Shown here: positions 54,830 through 63,847 of the stretch, piece by piece
Layout of the letters: each line of letters starts with the position of its first letter
How positions within the stretch are numbered: the first letter of the stretch is position 1
DNA from: Dermacentor variabilis
Lineage: Eukaryota > Arthropoda > Arachnida > Ixodida > Ixodidae
Assembly: GCF_050947875.1 (NCBI RefSeq)
Contig: NC_134573.1
Location: 35,093,115-35,157,114 of the forward strand
Reading direction: 5' to 3'
DNA length: 64,000 nt
Translations under genes and position numbers: made by a program
Notes under the pieces: generated by a model
Seen by the model: the letters and a program-made list of their open reading frames with translations, nothing else
Databases searched by the model: none
Told to the model about the DNA's origin: nothing

Positions 54830-56430
54830 TCATTCTGGTTCTTTGGAATGCACGTCAACACGTAGCGGGCTGTTTCCATGTCGGTACAGAAAGACCGAGC
54901 CTCTCTGCTGCGTCGCGGGCCTGATGGACAGCCCATAGTTTAGGGCTGCTTAGGGCAGCCTCCCATTTGGACGCCGTGACACCGTCTCGTAACGCGGGGC
55001 ACCGCCAGTGCATATATTTTAAGCTATGCTATGTCTGAGCATAGCTCGCAAATATTGGTCGTTTGTATCTCTCTATAGATTCTGTTTAACAGTGTGGGGT
55101 TAGGGCATGCCCTGAGCTGGAGTAACCCGAGTGTTAAAGCCTGTGGTCTGCCTAATTTCTGATGTGGCAGAGGATATTGTCTCCGGCCCATGTAAAAATG
55201 GTTGGAAAGTTCGTTATACGAGGAGGGAAGGTCCCGATTGTCCATAATCTCAGTGCCGTGCCACCAGGTAGCTACGCAGTCGACGACTCCTTGTGCAGCT
55301 TTATGGGCTGACTCGTTGAGGTTTGGCGGGGCGCCCTCAATATGCCCCATGTGTGCGGGGAACCAGATAATCGTGTGTGGCTTGATGTCCTTGTCCTGCT
55401 GAATCAGCAGGACCTGCTGCGAAATTGTGCCCTTGGCGAACACTCGGACAGCCGTTCTCGAGTCGCTGTCGATCGTGGTCTTTCTGTCGTCCAGCAGGGT
55501 TAGGGCTATCGCTACCTGCTCCACCACCTCGTCGTAGAGTTTGTGATACTTCCATCATGATCGATGCCCACCGCTACAAATGCCATCCCATCTGGGTACC
55601 GGGAAGCATTGACAAAACAGCAATACCGACCCTGTTTGTGAGCCTTGGCCCTAGCTCGTCTCCGACCCATCTTATGTTCAGGATGAACGTTGCGTGGAAT
55701 TGCAGAGACGACAATGCGTTTCCGCTGTTCCCGAGGCAGACCGAAAAAGCGAGACTCGATTTCCGCTGGAGGAACCCCCAGCAGCTACAGGATGCTTCTA
55801 CCCGTTTGGGTGGTGGACGGCCTAGCGTATTGGGCTCTCCCTGCACTTTCGCAATCTCTTCCAGCATGTTGTGCATGCCGAGACGCATCAGTCTCTCTGA
55901 ACTTGTGTACATGGGGAGCCCAGGGCCCTCTTGATAGTCTTCCTGATCAACATGTTGAGCTTGTCCCTCTCCGATCTTTGCCAATTGTGCATGGCCGCCA
56001 CGTAGGTAAAATGACACATAAAGGTGTGCACCAGTCTCAGCAGATTGTCCTCTCCAAGACTCCACTGCCAGTTGGCAACTCTCCGTATGAGTCTGATGGC
56101 ATTATCCATTTTCTTGGCTAGTTTAGACACCATCAGATTATTGGAGCCTTTCGATTCGACCGTCATACCCAGGACCCGGAGGGAGCCTGCCCTGGGGATG
56201 ACACCACCTTCACTTGTCCGTAGAGTGATGTTGACGTCCTGTACCGGCTTCCAACGCTTCTGTTTAAGGCCCCTTCGTCTGGGTCTCTAAAGGAGAAGTT
56301 CTGATCTCCACAGTGAACACCAAAGACTGATCAACTTGAGACATTCTTCCGTGATCTCGATAGCTGCCTCCAATGCAGCCTCCACCCGCCCGTTACTGCC
56401 TCCGGTACGCCAAACGGTGACGTCCTGAAT
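54830..56430 (-). mobile_element. I-type LINE fragment, 5'-truncated
   Basis: On the minus strand the readable part begins in RT motif C (QDVTVWRTGG, about 56395-56425), runs through the thumb (RVLGMTVESKGSNN, 55888-56166) and RNase H (IALTLLDDRKTTID to IIWFPAHMGH, about 55370-55510), then the 3' region ending near 54830. It is the same general type as LINE B but a diverged family. Confidence 0.8.
55024..56300 (-). pseudogene. LINE RT thumb and RNase H remnants
   Basis: Two frames separated by a shift near 55530-55570. RT thumb: LLRLVHTFMCHFTYVAAMHNWQ, in the position equivalent to the LLRLVQSF segment in LINE B. RNase H: TIDSDSRTAVRVFAKG and a WFPAHMGHIEG motif, then LPSSYNELSNHF. The terminal zinc-motif start CELCSD is at 55030. 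The RT active site is only partly retained at the truncation point, so the fragment is inert. Confidence 0.75.
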
Positions 56431-56792
56431 TATTCATAATTATACCTCAACTTGCCAAATAGGTCAGTTACGTAGTCCATAAATTGCAGGCGTTTCCCAC
56501 TGATTCTTTTCTGTATCAAAATTGCATTAAAAGAATACGCCCAGATTGCATGTAAGATACAAGTTATTGAGGACCTGAACTGGTATTTATAAGCTGAATG
56601 GTAGAGCTGACTAACACATTGCATAAGGCAATGCACTCCTGTCATGGTTTTAAAGAAAGACGGATGTTAACTGCTTGAAACACACAGCTAAGTACCCTTT
56701 CTTACCTCCCTGTGTCCCCTTGGAGCACAAGAGCAACCTCCCAAGGAGGCACTATAGATCAATCTAAAGCTGGTACAGCACAACATACAAAG
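56431..56792. other. Intergenic DNA flanking the young LTR element
   Basis: No gene or element recognised. It ends with CAAAG (56788-56792), the left copy of the target duplication. Confidence 0.5.
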
Positions 56793-57552
56793 TGTGAAGA
56801 AGTGCGCACAAACTACCGAGCGCAAGAGCAGACGACATTGCGGCCGTCCTCAACAAGAGAAAAAGAAAGACGAGGGAGGCTCGTGGAGCGCGTGAAAAGG
56901 GTCTCGCGCAACGGAGATCGTTGGAACGCCGGTGCGACTAGGGCCACCGGGCCTACGGAACCCACATCTACCGGTGAGGTTCACCTGACCGAGCGTCCGT
57001 CTTCGGGACAGGGAACGCCTCAGGTCGTTGCACGGCACGAGACCCCGGAACGGCCTGCTGCAGCCTCGAACCCGCATCTACGCGCGAGGTTCAGGAGAGC
57101 GAGCGTCCGTCGTCGAGACGAGGAGCGCCTCGGGTCGTTGCCTTGCACGAGGCCCCAGGTCGGCCTGCCGGCATCTTGGAACCCGCTTCTACGCGCGAGG
57201 TTCGAGTGACCGGGCGACCGAGTGGCCTGTTCTCGTCTACGGAGCTGTGGGCCGTCCACCTTTTCCTGCCCGTGCTGCTGCGTCTGCTCTACCACGCCGG
57301 TCCTCCTCATACCAGCGAGTGCTCCACCGCAAGGACTCATCGTCTCACCACACTCCGGCCTTCAACCGTAACCTCGTGAGACTATATTTGTCTTGCTTAC
57401 GAACAGCCTGACATGCGTGGTTCTAGTTGAAGGTATTCTTCGTGATTATGTGCCGTCTAATATAATTGTCGTGTGTTTGCTAATCATGCACCGTCTCCTC
57501 CATCTTCCTCGCGTCACACGCTTTGCAACGTGACGATCCTAACAACATCACA
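56793..57552 (+). repeat. 5' LTR of the young element
   Basis: Contains a 110-bp tandem repeat (GAGCGTCCGTC at 56991 and again at 57101, with a partial third unit near 57180-57211). GC-rich in its first two thirds, then A+T-rich. Differs from the 3' LTR at about seven substitutions and no indels. Confidence 0.95.
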
Positions 57553-57556
57553 TATC

Positions 57557-57573
57557 TGGCGTCCGCGAACAGG
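57557..57573 (+). promoter_or_regulatory. Primer-binding site candidate
   Basis: TGGCGTCCGCGAACAGG starts four bases after the 5' LTR, where a tRNA primer anneals in Ty3/gypsy elements. I cannot assign the tRNA. Confidence 0.6.
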
Positions 57574-57626
57574 ACTGCTCTTACGCTATCGAGAAGAGCA
57601 GCACATTGCATATGCGTGTCTGACGG

Positions 57627-60600
57627 GTGAGGATGGAGACAGACAAGCTTACGGCAATTGGAAAAGAACTGGGGTTGACTGGCCCGGCACTGAAACAATG
57701 GGTAGACGAAGAGCGCGCACGCGAAAGGGAAGCGCGTGAAGCACGTCTGGCTGAACGCAATGCAGCAAAAGAAGCCGATGCTGAAGCGCTAGCTAGATTA
57801 AAGGCTGAAAGGGAAGTGCTCGAGCTCAAGTTAAAGTTGAGGGAGTTAGACGCGACAGCGGGTAGCATTAGTACTGGGCAGCTTACAGAGAGTGTGCACG
57901 CAGGTGCTTCCGAGAGCTACCAAAGTCCGCACAAGCTAATCCCACCATTTAACGAAGAACGTGATGAGTTGGATGCATACATTCAACAATTTGAGCGCGT
58001 CGCAATGAGCCAGGGCTGGCCACACGACAAATGGGCCCTATCGCTGAGCCTCTGTTTGACAGGCGTAGCTCTAAGTGTTGTCGGTAGAATGGCACCGGAT
58101 CATGCCATGGACTATGCGACATTAAAACAGACGCTTTTGCAACGCTTCAGATTCACGGAGGAAGGCTACCGAAGGAAGTTTCGGTCGGCGAAACCCGATA
58201 ATTCCGAAACTGGTAGACAGTTTGCCGGTCGTCTATTGGGATACTTCGATCACTGGCAAGAAATGGCCAATACAGACCGGACATACGATGCTCTGCGGGA
58301 CAAGATTGTCTCAGAACAGTTTCTGATGACTTGCCATGAGAAACTGGCAGTCTTTTTGAGAGAGAGGAACTGTCAGGGACTTGACAAGCTAGCGGAAGCT
58401 ACTGATCATTACCTGGAGGCGCAAGGGTTAGTTAACCTTGGCAAAGGTAAAAACGAGAGGGATACTAGCAAGCCACCAGGTCAAGCTCGAACTCCTGAGC
58501 GACAAGAAGAAAAGGAAAGACCACGCTGCTTTCTTTGTGGTAAACGCGGTCACAGAGCTGCTGATTGCTGGACCAATACGAAGGGTCCAAATACAAATAC
58601 ATCTTTCTGTGGAAAGTGCCGCCGCACTGGGCACAAGACAGGTGACTGCCCCAGAAAACCCAACAGTACTGAGAAGGCTTCGTGCTCGATGCAACAAGTA
58701 GACATGTCCAAGGCAGTAACCGAAGAGACACAGACCTTGCGTCGAGTTCCCGGAAGTTTGGAACGCGGGAGAACACAGACGCGTAAACAAGACGAAGAGT
58801 CTATGCCTACTGCCGAAGGTGTGCTTGAAGGACATCCCGCTACTGTCTTGCGAGATACGGGATGTGACTCTATTATTGTGAAGAGGTCCCTTGTACCAGA
58901 CAGTAAGCTGACAGGAAAAATTTCCTCGGTGTGTCTCCTGGATAGAAGATTGTTGAAGCTACCTGAAGCAACCGTGGAGATCGCGTCACCGTTCTTCACA
59001 GGCAAGACTAGAGTTTTATGCATGGACAATCCCTTATATGATGTTGTCCTGGGAAATGTGAAAGGCGTACGGAATGCCTCCAATCCTGACAATGAATGGA
59101 AAAGACATCTTTATACACCGAGCGCTGCGGATGATTGCTTTAGATCAGAAGGTGGAAACGGTTTTACTAATGAATCCATCTCTGCTGACATTTTATCATC
59201 GGGTGCTAGTGAAACCAGGGACAAGTCGGACGTGGCGGCGACAACCAGACAGCCAAAATCAAGTCCGCCTTCATTACCAGTACCAGCTATAAACCCCCTA
59301 GACATCAGCCCAATCGACTTGAAAAGCAGGCAAAGGGAGGACAGCAGTCTACGTAAATGCTTTGAAGCAGGGGACAAAGAGATGAAGACTAGGTTCGCCG
59401 ACGTCCAATTCTTTATAAAGGAGGGAATTCTTTACCGAAGATACACACTGCGGTCAAAGAAACAAATGGAACAGCTTGTCGTACCCAGAAGCCTTCGTCA
59501 TTTTGTGATGAAAATGGCTCACGAAGGGATCCTTGCCAGACATCAAGGAATAAAGCGAACCACAGACCGTGTGAGCGAAGAGTTCTACTGGCCTGGATTC
59601 CAATCAGACATCACGCGATTTGTTAAATCGTGCGATACGTGCCAGAGGACTTTTCCTAAACATCTAATAGGTCGAGTACCATTGGGAAGTACTCCCGTCA
59701 TTGATACCCCGTTTAAGAGAGTTGCCATTGACATTGTGGGACCATTAACTCCCATGTCAGAGAAAGGGAATAAGTACGTTCTGACAATGGTCGATATGGC
59801 AACGCGGTATCCTGACGCTATGGCACTGCCAAGCATTGAAACAGAAAAAATAGCTGAGGCACTTCTAGAGATGTTCTCTCGTGTGGGAGTCCCACAGGAG
59901 ATAATCAGTGACAGAGGCACATCATTCTCGTCACGCCTGATGAAGGAGCTAAGCCGTCTTCTCTCTTTTACGCAGTTGCCAACAACTCCATATCATCCGA
60001 TGGCAAATGGCCTTGTGGAGAGGTTCAATGGCACCCTTAAACATATGATAAGACGAATGTGTCAAGAGAGCCCGAAAAAATGGGACCGTTACTTGGCACC
60101 CTTGCTTTTTGCTTATCGCGAAGTCCCTCAGTCAAGCCTGGGTTTTTCACCCTTCGACTTGTTGTATGGCCGTTATGTCAGAGGACCCATGGCGATATTG
60201 AAAGAATTATGGACAGGTCATCATATTGATGATGACGCAAAAACCTCATACGGGTATGTAGTTGAGCTACGGAAGCGTCTTGAAGACACTTGTCGTTTGG
60301 CCAAGGAGGAGCTTCAAAAAGCAAAACTTTTACAGAAGAAACACTACGACCGGAAGGCCAGACCACGTCATTTAGCTGCTGGAGACAAGGTTTTGCTACT
60401 GCTGCCTTCGGACAACAACAAATTGATTCTTACGTGGAAAGGGCCCTTTACCGTACTTGAGAGGAGAAATGACGTCGATTACGTTATTGACCTCGGGACC
60501 AGGACGACACTGTTCCATATAAATCTACTGAAGAAGTATGAGGAACGGGTACCTACATCACCGCCGTTGCCGAAAGCGTCAGCTGCTTGTCAGACTGATG

Positions 60601-60695
60601 ACACCGAAAATGACGATCGACATGCGTACCGTTTCAAGGAAAAGAAGCGGCGGCCGACGCGAGTCTGTCGGAATCGCTCTCTCAGGGTGTTTTAA
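57627..60695 (+). CDS. Gag-protease-integrase polyprotein without reverse transcriptase
   Basis: An intact 1022-codon frame. Residues 20-75 are a charged coiled coil. About 100-280 form a Gag capsid of the type related to the SCAN domain (PPFNEERDELDAYIQQFERV; RQFAGRLLGYFDHWQEM). Two CCHC knuckles lie at 301-314 and 328-341. An aspartic protease has LRDTGCDS with Asp410. After a linker, the integrase H2C2 finger uses H632, H639, C669 and C672; the core has D702, D762 and E798 (35 residues between the last two); a GPF-type C-terminal region covers about 931-970. No RT or RNase H motif lies between protease and integrase or after integrase. ATG 57627 is the first long-frame start after the leader; Met at codon 3 is an alternative. 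The protein could assemble, process and integrate but needs RT from a relative. Confidence 0.9.
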   Translation: MRMETDKLTAIGKELGLTGPALKQWVDEERAREREAREARLAERNAAKEADAEALARLKAEREVLELKLKLRELDATAGSISTGQLTESVHAGASESYQSPHKLIPPFNEERDELDAYIQQFERVAMSQGWPHDKWALSLSLCLTGVALSVVGRMAPDHAMDYATLKQTLLQRFRFTEEGYRRKFRSAKPDNSETGRQFAGRLLGYFDHWQEMANTDRTYDALRDKIVSEQFLMTCHEKLAVFLRERNCQGLDKLAEATDHYLEAQGLVNLGKGKNERDTSKPPGQARTPERQEEKERPRCFLCGKRGHRAADCWTNTKGPNTNTSFCGKCRRTGHKTGDCPRKPNSTEKASCSMQQVDMSKAVTEETQTLRRVPGSLERGRTQTRKQDEESMPTAEGVLEGHPATVLRDTGCDSIIVKRSLVPDSKLTGKISSVCLLDRRLLKLPEATVEIASPFFTGKTRVLCMDNPLYDVVLGNVKGVRNASNPDNEWKRHLYTPSAADDCFRSEGGNGFTNESISADILSSGASETRDKSDVAATTRQPKSSPPSLPVPAINPLDISPIDLKSRQREDSSLRKCFEAGDKEMKTRFADVQFFIKEGILYRRYTLRSKKQMEQLVVPRSLRHFVMKMAHEGILARHQGIKRTTDRVSEEFYWPGFQSDITRFVKSCDTCQRTFPKHLIGRVPLGSTPVIDTPFKRVAIDIVGPLTPMSEKGNKYVLTMVDMATRYPDAMALPSIETEKIAEALLEMFSRVGVPQEIISDRGTSFSSRLMKELSRLLSFTQLPTTPYHPMANGLVERFNGTLKHMIRRMCQESPKKWDRYLAPLLFAYREVPQSSLGFSPFDLLYGRYVRGPMAILKELWTGHHIDDDAKTSYGYVVELRKRLEDTCRLAKEELQKAKLLQKKHYDRKARPRHLAAGDKVLLLLPSDNNKLILTWKGPFTVLERRNDVDYVIDLGTRTTLFHINLLKKYEERVPTSPPLPKASAACQTDDTENDDRHAYRFKEKKRRPTRVCRNRSLRVF

Positions 60696-60742
60696 ACATG
60701 GTGTTGTAATAGCAAGCACTTCAAACCGGTGCAACTTTAATA

Positions 60743-61018
60743 TTGAACAACATTTCCTGGCATGTTAGTTTTGTGGATTTTTTTTTTCACCCTCTATCGT
60801 GGTGTTGTGTCTTGTTAAGGTTGTCATTATGCCGAGTGTGCGGTGCTCGAAACTCTAGTGTTGTAGTAATCTTTGTGTGTATTCTTACATGCCGAGTGTG
60901 CGGTGCTCGGAACTGTAGCACTGTGGTATTTTTTATGTGTACTCAAACGTATCGAGTGTGCGGTGCTCGGATCTGTGGTGCAGTAGTAATGCTTTGTGGT
61001 ACGTGTGTGCTACAGTGA
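60743..61018 (+). other. Small cysteine-patterned frame over a 60-bp triplicate repeat
   Basis: A 91-codon frame after pol spans three 60-bp tandem units (starting near 60831, 60891 and 60951), so the repeat stays in phase. Each unit encodes (C/Y)RVCGAR followed by a hydrophobic stretch. The N-terminal part is also hydrophobic. It occupies the position where some elements carry an extra frame. No homology recognised; it may simply be non-coding 3' repeat. Confidence 0.3.
60831..61010 (+). repeat. Three 60-bp tandem units in the element's 3' region
   Basis: Each unit carries CGAGTGTGCGGTGCTCG. The spacing is exactly 60 bp between the first, second and third copies. Confidence 0.85.
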
Positions 61019-61082
61019 ACTAGCAGATATCGAGTACCCTCAAGTTCTTTGAACGAAAGAACTTTCTTAAGTAGGGGGTGAT

Positions 61083-61842
61083 TGTGAAGAAGTGCGCACA
61101 AACTACCGAGCGCAAGAGCAGACGACATTGCGGCCGTCCTCAACAAGAGAAAAAGAAAGACGAGGGAGGCTCGTGGAGCGCGTGAAAAGGGTCTCGCGCA
61201 ACGGAGATCGTTGGAACGCCGGCGCGACTAGGGCCACCGGGCCTACGGAACCCACATCTACCGGTGAGGTTCACCTGACCGAGCGTCCGTCTTCGGGACA
61301 GGGAACGCCTCGGGTCGTTGCACGGCACGAGACCCCGGAACGGCCTGCTGCAGCCTCAAACCCGCATCTACGCGCGAGGTTCGGGAGAGCGAGCGTCCGT
61401 CGTCGAGACGAGGAGCGCCTCGGGTCGTTGCCTTGCACGAGGCCCCAGGTCGGCCTGCCGGCATCTTGGAACCCGCTTCTACGTGCGAGGTTCGAGTGAC
61501 CGGGCGACCGAGTGGCCTGTTCTCGTCTACGGAGCTGTGGGCCGTCCACCTTTTCCTGCCCGTGCTGCTGCGTCTGCTCTACCACGCCGGTCCTCCTTAT
61601 ACCAGCGAGTGCTCCACCGCAAGGACTCATCGTCTCACCACACTCCGGCCTTCAACCGCAACCTCGTGAGACTATATTTGTCTTGCTTACGAACAGCCTG
61701 ACATGCGTGGTTCTAGTTGAAGGTATTCTTCGTGATTATGTGCCGTCTAATATAATTGTCGTGTGTTTGCTAATCATGCACCGTCTCCTCCATCTTCCTC
61801 GCGTCACACGCTTTGCAACGTGACGATCCTAACAACATCACA
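61083..61842 (+). repeat. 3' LTR of the young element
   Basis: Same length as the 5' LTR with no indels. The purine tract lies just upstream and the second CAAAG duplication immediately outside. Confidence 0.95.
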
Positions 61843-61847
61843 CAAAG

Positions 61848-62267
61848 AAAGAAACAAGCTGAGGCAGCCAGATAAAGGAACAGAGTGCTGCGACATGCAA
61901 GTTTGAAGCTCAAAGAGAGCGTGTACCATTTTCTTCAAAACCAGACACATTGGGAGGAGGCTATGCCTTTCAATGAATATTGCCGCATCTTAAGTAGACC
62001 ATAGAAGAATATAAAGTGAACAACATGAGCAGCAGCCATCACCAGTATGGGGGTGGAGACGAAGTTGGCATGTCAGCTCACTAAATTCGTAGAACCTTGT
62101 TGATATGTTCCCGTTACATAAATTTTTTTCCGATGCCAAGGTTTGCAATTGAGAACACAAAAAATGACCCAACAGACTTGCGCTCATTTTTTATTGGTTC
62201 ATGCATTCCTGGAAAACACAATTTTTCGGCCCCAATGTTCAGTACGTCACCAAATGACGATCGTATG
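61848..62267. other. Intergenic DNA, no supported gene
   Basis: Right flank of the young element after the CAAAG duplication. No recognised gene. Confidence 0.45.
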
Positions 62268-62706
62268 ATACATTTTCCGGCTGCTAGGCTCCATGCAAAC
62301 AAGAAAATGCACGAGGAATGCGCAGTCGAGAACAATATATGGCTGCCTGCCGCGACATCTTCACCGCAATTCACTTACCCGCCTGACTCATGTGAAAACA
62401 CCAGTGCGCACTCAGCTTCTCATTTTGCACTCAGCTTCTCATTTTGGTGCCAGTGAATCTTCTCCGGGGTCGTCGTATGCGGGATTCACAGCTATCATTG
62501 CCAATCCTATAGCGATAAACATCTTCGCCTATCTGTTCACAGTGCATGGTGCCGTTGGAAGCATAGCGCACGCTTATAACAGGCGATAATTGAAATGCGC
62601 CACCGTTCTCTACTGCAGACTGCAACTGTATACGTTTTCCGGCCACCAGATCCCATGTGAACAAGAAAAGGCGTGAGGCACGAGTGATTGTGAATGGTAT
62701 ATAGCC
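62268..62706. repeat. Long tandem repeat, about 1.2 units of 362 bp
   Basis: The block starting ATACATTTTCCGGCTGC at 62268 recurs diverged at 62630 (ATACGTTTTCCGGCCAC), followed in both by matching AACAAGAAAA and TATATRGCYG-like sequence. Inside, a 19-bp unit (GCACTCAGCTTCTCATTTT) is perfectly doubled at 62408-62445. Confidence 0.6.
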
Positions 62707-63638
62707 GATATATAGCCGGTATATGATTGTGGACGTTTCAAGTGAAAATGACAGCAGGCACAGTTTCTTATTCCAGGGGGGCTATTCTGCAAGAGTCCAC
62801 CTAGTGGACTGTCCACTTCGGCCTGACGTCATCAGATGCGCGTTCTGTTGTTCTGAACTTCGGCGAGTGCTGACGTCATCAAAAGGGAATCCGAACTTGC
62901 ACTAAAATACAGTGGAAGACCGCGTACCCGAAGAGCGTAGTGCCCGGGGCGCCCTGGAACTCACCCGTGACAACGTAAATCGAATGAAATGCCGTTTAGC
63001 CGTTTGCTATTAGTTTCGGTTGTGGTTTGCCGAGTGAAGATACGAGACGAGCTTGGCCGCGTGACTGGTAACAACATAATGTGTCTGAAAATTTTATTTT
63101 CATCATATTTTTGTACGGTATAGCAGCGTTTCACTTTTTTCTGGCATTGTAAACTGCAATTGCTAGTTTGCCACCAGAGGGCCACGTATCGAACCGAAAC
63201 TCAAGATGGCAGCTGTTTGAAATGAATGAAACAGCTGACCACAAACCGTCGCTTACCGAGCATCCCCGTAAACTGACGGCAGCACAGTATGTCTTGTTGG
63301 TAGTTGCTGTCTTGGTGCATTCGCTGACACTAGTGTTGGAACTGAAGCGCAAAATGACAGCGTCTACGCTTGCAGTGAATAGTTGACGCACGATCGTCGG
63401 CCACTGAGCGTGGGTAATCCCTGTAAAGTAGAGGTGGCAGTATGTCGTGTTGATGGTTGCTGTCTCGGAGAGTTCTCCCATAGTACTGCTGAAATCGTTG
63501 TCAATGGACGCGCACCAGACGGTGTATGCCTGGTCGTCACGACTGCGATGCTTCGAGAGAACTTGCAACTCGAATCGCCTCTAGTACCACACCGACAACT
63601 GTATCGTCTGCTGCGTCGACGAAATATGACATTCAACG
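62707..63638. other. Probable gene-proximal DNA with an old tandem duplication
   Basis: A 17-base hairpin AGTCCAC-CTA-GTGGACT lies at 62794-62810. Two blocks about 153 bp apart (near 63266-63318 and 63419-63468) share GCAGTATGTC(T/G)TGTTG and GGTTGCTGTC-like sequence. The right edge is a good splice donor CG|GTAAGT (GT at 63639-63640), so part of this may be a first exon or promoter of the gene that follows. Confidence 0.35.
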
Positions 63639-63808
63639 GTAAGTCGCGGCATTGAACAGACGGCAGTGATGTTGACTGCGCATAATAATCTTTATGCAGG
63701 CCCACAAGTTCAAGAAGAGTGTACTGCAAAGCGTTTATTCATGATGCTGAATAAAAGAGTCCAGTGGCGGTCTGTACGTTTTCCTGAATATTTTCTACCC
63801 CTCTGCAG
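63639..63808 (+). other. Candidate intron of 170 bp
   Basis: Donor GTAAGT at 63639-63644 and acceptor TTTTCTACCCCTCTGCAG ending at 63808, with a clear pyrimidine tract. It would place the start codon at 63848 in the second exon. Inferred from splice consensus only. Confidence 0.4.
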
Positions 63809-63847
63809 TCAAGCTTCCAGACGACAGTGTTTGTCCATCACAGCGCC

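Larger units (their letters stand above)
56793..61842 (+). mobile_element. Young Gmr1-like LTR retrotransposon lacking RT and RNase H
   Basis: Two 760-bp LTRs (TGTGAAG...ATCACA) differ at about seven positions by eye, and CAAAG flanks the element at 56788-56792 and 61843-61847. The interior has a primer-binding-like TGGCGTCCGCGAAC (57557-57570), one uninterrupted Gag-protease-integrase frame (57627-60695), a 60-bp triplicate repeat and a purine tract AGTAGGGGGTGAT (about 61069-61081). It is complete in structure yet carries no RT or RNase H motif anywhere between the LTRs. The SCAN-like Gag and the integrase C-terminal end fit the Gmr1-like group, where RT follows integrase. Confidence 0.9.

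Noticed and set aside
57020..57411. Arg-rich frames in both LTRs on both strands, repeated near 61271-61701
   Set aside because: They arise from the GC-rich tandem repeat in the LTRs and occur in both copies and strands; no protein support.
57627..60695. Domesticated Gag-integrase host gene
   Set aside because: Considered because the frame is intact, but it lies between near-identical LTRs with a fresh target duplication, so it is a recent transposon copy rather than a host gene.
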